Part shown: in pieces, positions 49,386 through 61,587 of the stretch | Numbering within the stretch: the stretch's first letter is position 1 | How the letters are laid out: every line of letters begins with the position of its first letter | DNA from: Micromussa lordhowensis | Taxonomy: Eukaryota; Cnidaria; Anthozoa; Scleractinia; Lobophylliidae | NCBI GenBank assembly: GCA_964020085.1 | Contig: OZ026607.1 | Location: 9,229,635 to 9,293,634 of the forward strand | Direction of reading: 5' to 3' | DNA length: 64,000 nucleotides | Made by a program: the position numbers and the translations under genes | The notes under the pieces: model-generated | Databases searched by the model: none | Told to the model about the DNA's origin: nothing | The model's input: the letters and a program-made list of their open reading frames with translations, nothing else

Positions 49386-52245
49386 GTGGTCCAGCGGGAT
49401 GAGCTGCGCGCGGCTGATCCAACTGTCGCACCTGGCGGTCGTAAGTTCAAGTCTCGATATGTCATAAAAGGAGTTATTCTCGAACGGCTTGGGGGTCGAA
49501 TAACTTCTCCCCCGATCGAGATTCGAGCTCGGGCTGGGAAAAAAATCCCGGATTTTTTGCCTGAATTAATTGATTTATTTACTTAGCTACTTTTTTTTTT
49601 GCAGGCTCTTTGGTGGTTTTTTTTCCCCTCTTTTTTTTCCCTTCTTACTTGAATGTTTTTCTTTTAATTAATTGATTGATATTTATTGAGTTTTTTCCAA
49701 TGTATTTCAAGGTTTTTGTTGTTGTTTTGGATCAGCTTTTTCCTTATTGCTGTCGATCTGAGAGACTTTGTTTCTCCTTTATCGACGTGTGATTTCTTTG
49801 CTTTTTAAACCCTCTTGCTCGGAACCAATAGACTTCTAAGACCGAGGAAGTTTGCCTAAGGTGGTTTGTTAGTCGGGAGCAATCCATGCCTTGGTTTCCC
49901 TGTGGGCAATATCGCACACAAACAGAATGCCAACCTTTGGTTTACCCACAATATATATTACCTTGTTTTCATGAAACGTAATCGATCTAGGATCAGTAAA
50001 TATTTAGAAGGCTGCTTTGAAACTCGCTTGAGCCGATGAATCCTTTTAGTGAGCAACAGATCAGTCAGCTCTCGCGGTTTTGAGTGCAAGTTGTTTTTTG
50101 CTTTTATATTATTTAGAATCACATTTCGCGTTGTTGTTGTTTTTTATTTAATTACTGTGAATCTATCAAAACATTCAGTAATATGCAATTGTGGAATTAC
50201 CATAAGTAAGTTTGGCAGATCTAGTCAGAATAAGTGAGATGGGACGGCGATTGAGAGGCGACTTGGGCTGAAATATGGCGCTGATTTCATGATTTCCAGT
50301 TCCTAGTTTGTCGCCTCCTGGTGGGTGAGGGTGACGATGAGGAGAGGGTTGGAGACAACAATCCTTGAAACACTTCTGCGTCATTCTTAATTTATTGCTG
50401 TTGTTATTCTCATAGATTATTACAATTGTCGTTTCTCGGCCACTAGTAAACCCTAGTCAAGTCTCTCGTTTTAGAGAGTTGGATGTTTGAACCCAGTGAA
50501 AAGCTACAATACTGAAATATCAGTGTAATATTTCAGGTTCCTGTATGACATGGCTAGTTTTCGCAATGGATCTATTTGCCTGTATCCGCCAAAAAAATGC
50601 CACAGAATTTGACTTGTCACTGATAATCTTTGATACAATTCTGTCCTAGAGCTAGCTTTCCACAAGACTTATCGTGGCACAAATAAAAGGAAATCACTCT
50701 CCCGTATGACTTTTGAAGCCAAAAAGACTACATCCACCGTCTTTTCATCGAATCATGAATTGTACAATTTAATATGAGTGCTTCCAACAAAGAATTCGAG
50801 TCTTGGGAACACAAACCTTCACATATCAAAGCCGCGGCGGAGAAGGTCTGCATCGTCTTAAATTGACTGAATAAGGGGCTCCTACATCGAGAATCGATTG
50901 AACTTCAAGCAAACTAGGCCATAATTTAATACGAGTAAGCGAACACTCCGCATGTTGTACCTACGTCAATGATCGACCGGTAGTCACACAATCAAATCTT
51001 ATTCCCGCTAGCGAATCACAGACAGTTCTCATAGTTAGGTAGGCCGAAAACGCCCCAATTTGAGAAAACAAGCAAAGCTACTCACGATCAGTCTTTGACG
51101 AGATTTTCTTCACTCTGTCTGTGGCCATGTTTTGCTCGCAAACAGCAATGTCCCGGATGTACTTGAGTTTCATCGAGCGGGAAAGTATCGTTTCAACAGT
51201 ACAACATACTTTTTTCTAAGTCTTTAGCCACATCAATGTTCAGGCCAAATAACGCAACCAGCAGTACAAATGTCTAGTCCGTTGCACGTCTAAGCCTTGA
51301 ATTGATGTGGCTAAAGCTCTTTGCTGTCTCAAGCAAGCACAACATTATCGCCAAGCCCATGCACAGTCCAAACACCGGTTTACACATCTCAGGGCCGTTT
51401 CATGTACGATAATGGACGACGCCTGCTAGCAAATCGTTAGACTTGCACCTTCATTGGACTTAATGATGTCCTCGGGCAGACTTCCTTTAGACAGCAGTTA
51501 AAGAACGCTAATCGGTCGGCTCCTGCTCAGAGTCACCGCTTTACCGGAGTCAGCTTTGGTTTAACCAAAATATATATTACCTTGTTAAAAATTACGAAAC
51601 TTGTTTTGAATACTGATTCTGCTTGTAAAATTGCCGGCGTATTCTAACGGTGGGAAACACTCAGAAAGAGCTATGGCGTTTTCTGCTCAAAATCTTGTTC
51701 AGGCAAGCAAATTCTGCTCCGGAATCCTGCTCGAGATAAGTGACCGATCCCAGCTCAGCTACATCTTGCATCGATAAATTGTAAACACTCATTGACGTTC
51801 GCAGTGAGTCGACCAACTGTAAGCAAATCTTGCTTTGCACAGTACCTCTTGGTAGCTGTGATAGCGAACTCTTCTGGTTTAATAAACTTGCCGGCAATTA
51901 AAAGCAACAGTTACGAACGATACTCAGAACTTTCAGTTAGTTTTGAAGTGTATGTCTGTTTCCAAATTTTCGACCGTTACCTTCTTGGTTTCTCGCTGTT
52001 TCAAATCGTTTCCGAAAAATACTCGATTTCGGCTCAAAAATGCGCAATTCTATTCGGCACAATTCTGGATGACCACAGTAATGAATAATGCTTGCGTTTC
52101 TAGCGGCACAATCTATCCAAACCTCAGGTCTATCTATAACTAGTAGAATACAATCCCACTCTCTGATTAAGCGAGCCAGCAATTTTCATATCAGCACGTA
52201 CTATACGCATCTTAATTTTTTGTCAACAACCCAAGGGATTTCCAG
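49386..52245. repeat. Array unit 15
   Basis: 2860 bp. Back to CGTCTAAGCC and GTCTCAAGC; private GACGTGTGATTTC near 49785 and CCTTATTGCTG near 49742. The latter is otherwise seen only in the two edge copies. Confidence 0.9.
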
Positions 52246-55200
52246 GTGGTCCAGCGGGATGAGCTGCGCGCGGCTGATCCAACTGTCGCACCTGGCGGTC
52301 GTAAGTTCAAGTCTCGATATGTCATAAAAGGAGTTATTCTCGAACGGCTTGGGGGTCGAATAACTTCTCCCCCGATCGAGATTCGAGCTCGGGCTGGGAA
52401 AAAAATCCCGGATTTTTTGCCTGAATTAATTGATTTATTTACTTAGCTACTTTTTTTTTTGCAGGCTCTTTGGTGGTTTTTTTTTCCCCTCTTTTTTTTC
52501 CCTTCTTACTTGAATGTTTTTCTTTTAATTAATTGATTGATATTTATTGAGTTTTTTCCAATGTATTTCAAGGTTTTTGTTGTTGTTTTGGATCAGCTTT
52601 TTCCTGATTGCTGTCGATCTGAGAGACTTTGTTTCTCCTTTATCGACGTCTGATTTCTTTGCTTTTTAAACCCTCTTGCTCGGAACCAATAGCGTCGCGC
52701 ACAGTTTCTAAAAATAGATTACATCACCAGAGACCCCCCACATGACTCAGACAAGAATTACAGTCCGGTAGAAGGTTTTGTATGAGCGCGTTGTATTCTA
52801 GACCAGAAAACCAGGCAAAACAGGAGAGATTGGTGGTTTAGGTTTTTGATTAGCTTAAATATTGTTAGAAGGTAAACAATGCTGCCGTAGGTAATGTAAA
52901 ACGGTTTCAAGGTGTCCAGAAAAGAGCATAAATGTCACAAATTGCACAAGGATCTTACAAAGCCGCAGTGACAGTCTGACAGATCCCAAAACCCTCACTT
53001 CAGGAATTGGAAGTCGAGAACATTTTGAGCGGCGGTTGTGACTAGCCGATCAGAATTCTTCACAGGGAAATGTTTTACGAAGAAACTTATCTGCTGTTTC
53101 TCCTGGTCTTGAAAAAAGGACTTATCAGTTGACCTATCGCCAGAAATTCCCAAATTTGACAACCCGAGCCGTCCACACAAACGAATACGATAGAATTGGA
53201 GGACATAATTATTATCTCTGAGGCAATTCCAAAGGCATAGCAGAATTAGGTGTCCTGTGCAATTTGGAGGACCTAGATTTTAATAGAGTCGTTTCTCCGA
53301 CCAAATAAACAAATGCGAGACCTCAACTGCATGTGTTTCATAGATTGATAAGTTATATGTTTGGCGCGATACGTGTAACATAAATAGCGCGTGCTAAAGC
53401 TTATTTTATATGCGAAGATAGAGCGGGTCAATCTCACTTAAACGGCAAGGCAAGGCAACCGATCGGTTCGGATCTACGGTATTTCTTTGAGGTTTTTCTT
53501 TAGTGGCTTGCTGGCTTTCTTGTCAGTGATACACCTGAATGTCGGGTACAATGATAGTATATGCGAGAAGTGTATTTATAAACAACCTTCATACATGAGA
53601 ATGAGAAACCCATCATATTTTGCCGACCTCCTTCAAACTCTGTATTATTATTATCCCAAAATACACATTGTGGGTCTAACATTTTGAGCTACAGAGGCCC
53701 TCAAATTGCGAAATAAATCGCTGAGTATCACGCTGAAGAGCTCATGAACGCCTTTGTTCCATACGTCGCTCTCAAAGAAGCAGCGCACGGAATGGTTTGT
53801 TTGTCTGAGTCACACCGGGGGGTACATTTTCGTGACGTCATTTGTGCGCGACGCTATAGACTTCTAAGACCGAGGAAGTTTGCCTAAGGTGGTTTGTTAG
53901 TCGGGAGCAATCCATGCCTTGGTTTCCCTGTGGGCAATATCGCACACAAACAGAATGCCAACCTTTGGTTTACCCACAATATATATTACCTTGTTTTCAT
54001 GAAACGTAATCGATCTAGGATCAGTAAATATTTAGAAGGCTGCTTTGAAACTCGCTTGAGCCGATGAATCCTTTTAGTGAGCAACAGATCAGTCAGCTCT
54101 CGCGGTTTTGAGTGCAAGTTGTGTTTTGCTTTTATATTATTTAGAATCACATTTCGCGTTGTTGTTGTTTTTTATTTAATTACTGTGAATCTATCAAAAC
54201 ATTCAGTAATATGCAATTGTGGAATTACCATAAGTAAGTTTGGCAGATCTAGTCAGAATAAGTGAGATGGGACGGCGATTGAGAGGCGACTTGGGCTGAA
54301 ATATGGCGCTGATTTCATGATTTCCAGTTCCTAGTTTGTCGCCTCCTGGTGGGTGAGGGTGACGATGAGGAGAGGGTTGGAGACAACAATCCTTGAAACA
54401 CTTCTGCGTCATTCTTAATTTATTGCTGTTGTTATTCTCATAGATTATTACAATTGTCGTTTCTCGGCCACTAGTAAACCCTAGTCAAGTCTCTCGTTTT
54501 AGAGAGTTGGATGTTTGAACCCAGTGAAAAGCTACAATACTGAAATATCAGTGTAATATTTCAGGTTCCTGTATGACATGGCTAGTTTTCGCAATGGATC
54601 TATTTGCCTGTATCCGCCAAAAAAATGCCACAGAATTTGACTTGTCACTGATAATCTTTGATACAATTCTGTCCTAGAGCTAGCTTTCCACAAGACTTAT
54701 CGTGGCACAAATAAAAGGAAATCACTCTCCCGTATGACTTTTGAAGCCAAAAAGACTACATCCACCGTCTTTTCATCGAATCATGAATTGTACAATTTAA
54801 TATGAGTGCTTCCAACAAAGAATTCGAGTCTTGGGAACACAAACCTTCACATATCAAAGCCGCGGCGGAGAAGGTCTGCATCGTCTTAAATTGACTGAAT
54901 AAGGGGCTCCTACATCGAGAATCGATTGAACTTCAAGCAAACTAGGCCATAATTTAATACGAGTAAGCGAACACTCCGCATGTTGTACCTACGTCAATGA
55001 TCGACCGGTAGTCACACAATCAAATCTTATTCCCGCTAGCGAATCACAGACAGTTCTCATAGTTAGGTAGGCCGAAAACGCCCCAATTTGAGAAAACAAG
55101 CAAAGCTACTCACGATCAGTCTTTGACGAGATTTTCTTCACTCTGTCTGTGGCCATGTTTTGCTCGCAAACAGCAATGTCCCGGATGTACTTGAGTTTCA

Positions 55201-56273
55201 TCGAGCGGGAAAGTATCGTTTCAACAGTACAACATACTTTTTTCTAAGTCTTTAGCCACATCAATGTTCAGGCCAAATAACGCAACCAGCAGTACAAATG
55301 TCTAGTCCGTTGCACGTCTAAGCCTTGAATTGATGTGGCTAAAGCTCTTTGCTGTCTCAAGCAAGCACAACATTATCGCCAAGCCCATGCACAGTCCAAA
55401 CACCGGTTTACACATCTCAGGGCCGTTTCATGTACGATAATGGACGACGCCTGCTAGCAAATCGTTAGACTTGCACCTTCATTGGACTTAATGATGTCCT
55501 CGGGCAGACTTCCTTTAGACAGCAGTTAAAGAACGCTAATCGGTCGGCTCCTGCTCAGAGTCACCGCTTTACCGGAGTCAGCTTTGGTTTAACCAAAATA
55601 TATATTACCTTGTTAAAAATTACGAAACTTGTTTTGAATACTGATTCTGCTTGTAAAATTGCCGGCGTATTCTAACGGTGGGAAACACTCAGAAAGAGCT
55701 ATGGCGTTTTCTGCTCAAAATCTTGTTCAGGCAAGCAAATTCTGCTCCGGAATCCTGCTCGAGATAAGTGACCGATCCCAGCTCAGCTACATCTTGCATC
55801 GATAAATTGTAAACACTCATTGACGTTCGCAGTGAGTCGACCAACTGTAAGCAAATCTTGCTTTGCACAGTACCTCTTGGTAGCTGTGATAGCGAACTCT
55901 TCTGGTTTAATAAACTTGCCGGCAATTAAAAGCAACAGTTACGAACGATACTCAGAACTTTCAGTTAGTTTTGAAGTGTATGTCTGTTTCCAAATTTTCG
56001 ACCGTTACCTTCTTGGTTTCTCGCTGTTTCAAATCGTTTCCGAAAAATACTCGATTTCGGCTCAAAAATGCGCAATTCTATTCGGCACAATTCTGGATGA
56101 CCACAGTAATGAATAATGCTTGAGTTTCTAGCGGCACAATCTATCCAAACCTCAGGTCTATCTATAACTAGTAGAATACAATCCCACTCTCTGATTAAGC
56201 GAGCCAGCAATTTTCATATCAGCACGTACTATACGCATCTTAATTTTTTGTCAACAACCCAAGGGATTTCCAG
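52246..56273. repeat. Array unit 16, interrupted by a TIR element
   Basis: 4028 bp, because 1165 bp of foreign sequence sits at 52692-53856. The remainder matches the consensus, with private GTTGTGTTTTGC near 54118. First unit with CTTGAGTTTCTAGC (near 56119), shared with units 17 and 18. Confidence 0.9.
52692..53856. mobile_element. Non-autonomous DNA transposon with GCGTCGCGCACA terminal inverted repeats
   Basis: The ends are GCGTCGCGCACA (52692-52703) and its complement TGTGCGCGACGC (53843-53854). Subterminal inverted similarity extends inward to a CCCCCC plus TGACTCAGACAA block on both sides (about 52734-52757 and 53794-53820). The target was the dinucleotide TA in CCAATAGACT, and TA lies on each side of the element; ATA is also compatible with the sequence, so the duplication is 2 or 3 bp. 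I see no transposase; two 60-residue frames inside are not recognisable. TA would favour a Tc1/mariner relative and a 3-bp duplication would favour other superfamilies. I leave it unassigned. Confidence 0.75.
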
Positions 56274-59118
56274 GTGGTCCAGCGGGATGAGCTGCGCGCG
56301 GCTGATCCAACTGTCGCACCTGGCGGTCGTAAGTTCAAGTCTCGATATGTCATAAAAGGAGTTATTCTCGAACGGCTTGGGGGTCGAATAACTTCTCCCC
56401 CGATCGAGATTCGAGCTCGGGCTGGGAAAAAAATCCCGGATTTTTTGCCTGAATTAATTGATTTATTTACTTAGCTACTTTTTTTTTTGCAGGCTCTTTG
56501 GTGGTTTTTTTTTTCTTACTTGAATGTTTTTCTTTTAATTAATTGATTGATATTTATTGAGTTTTTTCCAATGTATTTCAAGGTTTTTGTTGTTGTTTTG
56601 GATCAGCTTTTTTCCTGATTGCTGTCGATCTGAGAGACTTTGTTTCTCCTTTATCGACGTCTGATTTCTTTGCTTTTTAAACCCTCTTGCTCGGAACCAA
56701 TAGACTTCTAAGACCGAGGAAGTTTGCCTAAGGTGGTTTGTTAGTCGGGAGCAATCCATGCCTTGGTTTCCCTGTGGGCAATATCGCACACAAACAGAAT
56801 GCCAACCTTTGGTTTACCCACAATATATATTACCTTGTTTTCATGAAACGTAATCGATCTAGGATCAGTAAATATTTAGAAGGCTGCTTTGAAACTCGCT
56901 TGAGCCGATGAATCCTTTTAGTGAGCAACAGATCAGTCAGCTCTCGCGGTTTTGAGTGCAAGTTGTTTTTTGCTTTTATATTATTTAGAATCACATTTCG
57001 CGTTGTTGTTGTTTTTTATTTAATTACTGTGAATCTATCAAAACATTCAGTAATATGCAATTGTGGAATTACCATAAGTAAGTTTGGCAGATCTAGTCAG
57101 AATAAGTGAGATGGGACGGCGATTGAGAGGCGACTTGGGCTGAAATATGGCGCTGATTTCATGATTTCCAGTTCCTAGTTTGTCGCCTCCTGGTGGGTGA
57201 GGGTGACGATGAGGAGAGGGTTGGAGACAACAATCCTTGAAACACTTCTGCGTCATTCTTAATTTATTGCTGTTGTTATTCTCATAGATTATTACAATTG
57301 TCGTTTCTCGGCCACTAGTAAACCCTAGTCAAGTCTCTCGTTTTTAGAGAGTTGGATGTTTGAACCCAGTGAAAAGCTACAATACTGAAATATCAGTGTA
57401 ATATTTCAGGTTCCTGTATGACATGGCTAGTTTTCGCAATGGATCTATTTGCCTGTATCCGCCAAAAAAATGCCACAGAATTTGACTTGTCACTGATAAT
57501 CTTTGATACAATTCTGTCCTAGAGCTAGCTTTCCACAAGACTTATCGTGGCACAAATAAAAGGAAATCACTCTCCCGTATGACTTTTGAAGCCAAAAAGA
57601 CTACATCCACCGTCTTTTCATCGAATCATGAATTGTACAATTTAATATGAGTGCTTCCAACAAAGAATTCGAGTCTTGGGAACACAAACCTTCACATATC
57701 AAAGCCGCGGCGGAGAAGGTCTGCATCGTCTTAAATTGACTGAATAAGGGGCTCCTACATCGAGAATCGATTGAACTTCAAGCAAACTAGGCCATAATTT
57801 AATACGAGTAAGCGAACACTCCGCATGTTGTACCTACGTCAATGATCGACCGGTAGTCACACAATCAAATCTTATTCCCGCTAGCGAATCACAGACAGTT
57901 CTCATAGTTAGGTAGGCCGAAAACGCCCCAATTTGAGAAAACAAGCAAAGCTACTCACGATCAGTCTTTGACGAGATTTTCTTCACTCTGTCTGTGGCCA
58001 TGTTTTGCTCGCAAACAGCAATGTCCCGGATGTACTTGAGTTTCATCGAGCGGGAAAGTATCGTTTCAACAGTACAACATACTTTTTTCTAAGTCTTTAG
58101 CCACATCAATGTTCAGGCCAAATAACGCAACCAGCAGTACAAATGTCTAGTCCGTTGCACGTCTAAGCCTTGAATTGATGTGGCTAAAGCTCTTTGCTGT
58201 CTCAAGCAAGCACAACATTATCGCCAAGCCCATGCACAGTCCAAACACCGGTTTACACATCTCAGGGCCGTTTCATGTACGATAATGGACGACGCCTGCT
58301 AGCAAATCGTTAGACTTGCACCTTCATTGGACTTAATGATGTCCTCGGGCAGACTTCCTTTAGACAGCAGTTAAAGAACGCTAATCGGTCGGCTCCTTCT
58401 CAAAGTCACCGCTTTACCGGAGTCAGCTTTGGTTTAACCAAAATATATATTACCTTGTTAAAAATTACGAAACTTGTTTTGAATACTGATTCTGCTTGTA
58501 AAATTGCCGGCGTATTCTAACGGTGGGAAACACTCAGAAAGAGCTATGGCGTTTTCTGCTCAAAATCTTGTTCAGGCAAGCAAATTCTGCTCCGGAATCC
58601 TGCTCGAGATAAGTGACCGATCCCAGCTCAGCTACATCTTGCATCGATAAATTGTAAACACTCATTGACGTTCGCAGTGAGTCGACCAACTGTAAGCAAA
58701 TCTTGCTTTGCACAGTACCTCTTGGTAGCTGTGATAGCGAACTCTTCTGGTTTAATAAACTTGCCGGCAATTAAAAGCAACAGTTACGAACGATACTCAG
58801 AACTTTCAGTTAGTTTTGAAGTGTATGTCTGTTTCCAAATTTTCGACCGTTACCTTCTTGGTTTCTCGCTGTTTCAAATCGTTTCCGAAAAATACTCGAT
58901 TTCGGCTCAAAAATGCGCAATTCTATTCGGCACAATTCTGGATGACCACAGTAATGAAAAATGCTTGAGTTTCTAGCGGCACAATCTATCCAAACCTCAG
59001 GTCTATCTATAACTAGTAGAATACAATCCCACTCTCTGATTAAGCGAGCCAGCAATTTTCATATCAGCACGTACTATACGCATCTTAATTTTTTGTCAAC
59101 AACCCAAGGGATTTCCAG
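56274..59118. repeat. Array unit 17
   Basis: 2845 bp. The pyrimidine tract near 56500-56515 has lost its CCCCTC-T block; an extra T appears near 57340 (CGTTTTTAGAG). Shares AATGAAAAATGC (near 58954) with unit 18. Confidence 0.9.
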
Positions 59119-61145
59119 GTGGTCCAGCGGGATGAGCTGCGCGCGGCTGATCCAACTGTCGCACCTGGCGGTCGTAAGTTCAAGTCTCGATATGTCATAA
59201 AAGGAGTTATTCTCGAACGGCTTGGGGGTCGAATAACTTCTCCCCCGATCGAGATTCGAGCTCGGGCTGGGAAAAAAATCCCGGATTTTTTGCCTGAATT
59301 AATTGATTTATTTACTTAGCTACTTTTTTTTTTGCAGGCTCTTTGGTGGTTTTTTTTCCCCTCTTTTTTTTCCCTTCTTACTTGAATGTTTTTCTTTTAA
59401 TTAATTGATTGATATTTATTGAGTTTTTTCCAATGTATTTCAAGGTTTTTGTTGTTGTTTTGGATCAGCTTTTTCCTGATTGCTGTCGATCTGAGAGACT
59501 TTGTTTCTCCTTTATCGACGTCTGATTTCTTTGCTTTTTAAACCCTCTTGCTCGGAACCAATAGACTTCTAAGACCGAGGAAGTTTGCCTAAGGTGGTTT
59601 GTTAGTCGGGAGCAATCCATGCCTTGGTTTCCCTGTGGGCAATATCGCACACAAACAGAATGCCAACCTTTGGTTTACCCACAATATATATTACCTTGTT
59701 TTCATGAAACGTAATCGATCTAGGATCAGTAAATATTTAGAAGGCTGCTTTGAAACTCGCTTGAGCCGATGAATCCTTTTAGTGAGCAACAGATCAGTCA
59801 GCTCTCGCGGTTTTGAGTGCAAGTTGTTTTTTGCTTTTATATTATTTAGAATCACATTTCGCGTTGTTGTTGTTTTTTATTTAATTACTGTGAATCTATC
59901 AAAACATTCAGTAATATGCAATTGTGGAATTACCATAAGTAAGTTTGGCAGATCTAGTCAGAATAAGTGAGATGGGACGGCGATTGAGAGGCGACTTGGG
60001 CTGAAATATGGCGCTGATTTCATGATTTCCAGTTCCTAGTTTGTCGCCTCCTGGTGGGTGAGGGTGACGATGAGGAGCGGGAAAGTATCGTTTCAACAGT
60101 ACAACATACTTTTTTCTAAGTCTTTAGCCACATCAATGTTCAGGCCAAATAACGCAACCAGCAGTACAAATGTCTAGTCCGTTGCACGTCTAAGCCTTGA
60201 ATTGATGTGGCTAAAGCTCTTTGCTGTCTCAAGCAAGCACAACATTATCGCCAAGCCCATGCACAGTCCAAACACCGGTTTACACATCTCAGGGCCGTTT
60301 CATGTACGATAATGGACGACGCCTGCTAGCAAATCGTTAGACTTGCACCTTCATTGGACTTAATGATGTCCTCGGGCAGACTTCCTTTAGACAGCAGTTA
60401 AAGAACGCTAATCGGTCGGCTCCTGCTCAGAGTCACCGCTTTACCGGAGTCAGCTTTGGTTTAACCAAAATATATATTACCTTGTTAAAAATTACGAAAC
60501 TTGTTTTGAATACTGATTCTGCTCGTAAAATTGCCGGCGTATTCTAACGGTGGGAAACACTCAGAAAGAGCTATGGCGTTTTCTGCTCAAAATCTTGTTC
60601 AGGCAAGCAAATTCTGCTCCGGAATCCTGCTCGAGATAAGTGACCGATCCCAGCTCAGCTACATCTTGCATCGATAAATTGTAAACACTCATTGACGTTC
60701 GCAGTGAGTCGACCAACTGTAAGCAAATATTGCTTTGCAAAGTTCCTCTTGGTAGCTGTGATAGCGAACTCTTCTGGTTTAATAAACTTGCCGGCAATTA
60801 AAAGCAACAGTTACGAACGATACTCAGAACTTTCAGTTAGTTTTGAAGTGTATGTCTGTTTTCAAATTTTCGACTGTTACCTTCTTGGTTTCTCGCTGTT
60901 TCAAATCGTTTCCGAAAAATACTCGATTTCGGCTCAAAAATGCGCAATTCTATTCGGCACAATTCTGGATGACCACAGTAATGAAAAATGCTTGAGTTTC
61001 TAGCGGCACAATCTATCCAAACCTCAGGTCTATCTATAACTAGTAGAATACAATCCCACTCTCTGATTAAGCGAGCCAGCAATTTTCATATCAGCACGTA
61101 CTATACGCATCTTAATTTTTTGTCAACAACCCAAGGGATTTCCAG
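59119..61145. repeat. Array unit 18, internally deleted and divergent
   Basis: 2027 bp. About 833 bp are missing at about 60078, where GATGAGGAG joins CGGGAAAG. GAG occurs at both parental sites, a 3-base microhomology. The deletion removes the minus-strand mini-frame but keeps the tRNA-like head and the 95-nt hairpin. Extra substitutions occur near 60522, 60728, 60739-60744, 60861 and 60875. Confidence 0.9.
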
Positions 61146-61561
61146 GTGGTCCAGCGGGATGAGCTGCGCGCGGCTGATCCAACTGTCGCACCTGGCGGTC
61201 GTAAGTTCAAGTCTCGATATGTCATAAAAGGAGTTATTCTCGAACGGCTTGGGGGTCGAATAACTTCTCCCCCGATCGAGATTCGAGCTCGGGCTGGGAA
61301 AAAAATCCCGGATTTTTTGCTTGAATTAATTGATTTATTTACTTAGCTACTTTTTTTTTCCAGGCTCTTTGGTGGGTTTTTTTTTTCCCCCTCTTTTTTT
61401 TCCCTTCTAACTTGAATGTTTTTTTTTAATTAATTGATTGATATTTAGTGATTTTTTCCAATGGGTTTCAAGTTTTTTGTTGTTGTTTGGGATCAGCTTT
61501 TTCCTTATTGCTGTCGATCTGAGAGACTTTGTTTCTTCTTTATCGACGTCTGATTTCTTTG
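61146..61561. repeat. Array partial unit 19 (right edge)
   Basis: First 416 bases of the unit; it stops within TGATTTCTTTG. Shares with unit 1, against the central units: TTTTCCAGGCTC, CTTCTAACTTG, CAAGTTTTTTGTTG, GTTTGGGATCAGC and CCTTATTGC. Confidence 0.9.
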
Positions 61562-61587
61562 AGAGTCAATGTCAGTAATTTTCAACC

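Larger units (their letters stand above)
9314..61561. repeat. Macrosatellite array: 18 units of ~2.86 kb plus a 416-bp partial unit
   Basis: All units are head to tail in the same orientation. Unit starts (first base before TGGTCCAGCGG): 9314, 12184, 15045, 17919, 20781, 23644, 26505, 29365, 32225, 35085, 37945, 40805, 43666, 46526, 49386, 52246, 56274, 59119, 61146. Five consecutive units (26505-40804) are exactly 2860 bp each. By eye, central units differ at a handful of positions per unit, mostly single substitutions and T-run length changes. The longest open frames are about 100 residues, overlap on both strands and match nothing I know, so I consider the unit non-coding. It contains no rRNA, tRNA gene or histone gene. 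True copy number may exceed what was assembled. Confidence 0.95.

Noticed and set aside
53487..53687. Transposase fragment in the TIR element of unit 16
   Set aside because: The 66-residue frame has no catalytic motif and an antisense frame of similar length; not supported.
9314..61561. Tandem LTR retrotransposon sharing ~416-bp LTRs (the edges look like terminal direct repeats)
   Set aside because: The 416-bp block does not end in CA, I see no polypurine tract or primer-binding site, the flanks have no matching 4-6-bp duplication, and the interior has no gag or pol.
9314..61561. Hammerhead ribozyme or retrozyme array
   Set aside because: I found no CTGANGA core with a matching GAAA on either strand of the unit, and the unit is far larger than known retrozyme monomers.
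9314..61561. rDNA, 5S or histone repeat
   Set aside because: No rRNA or histone sequence is visible in the unit.
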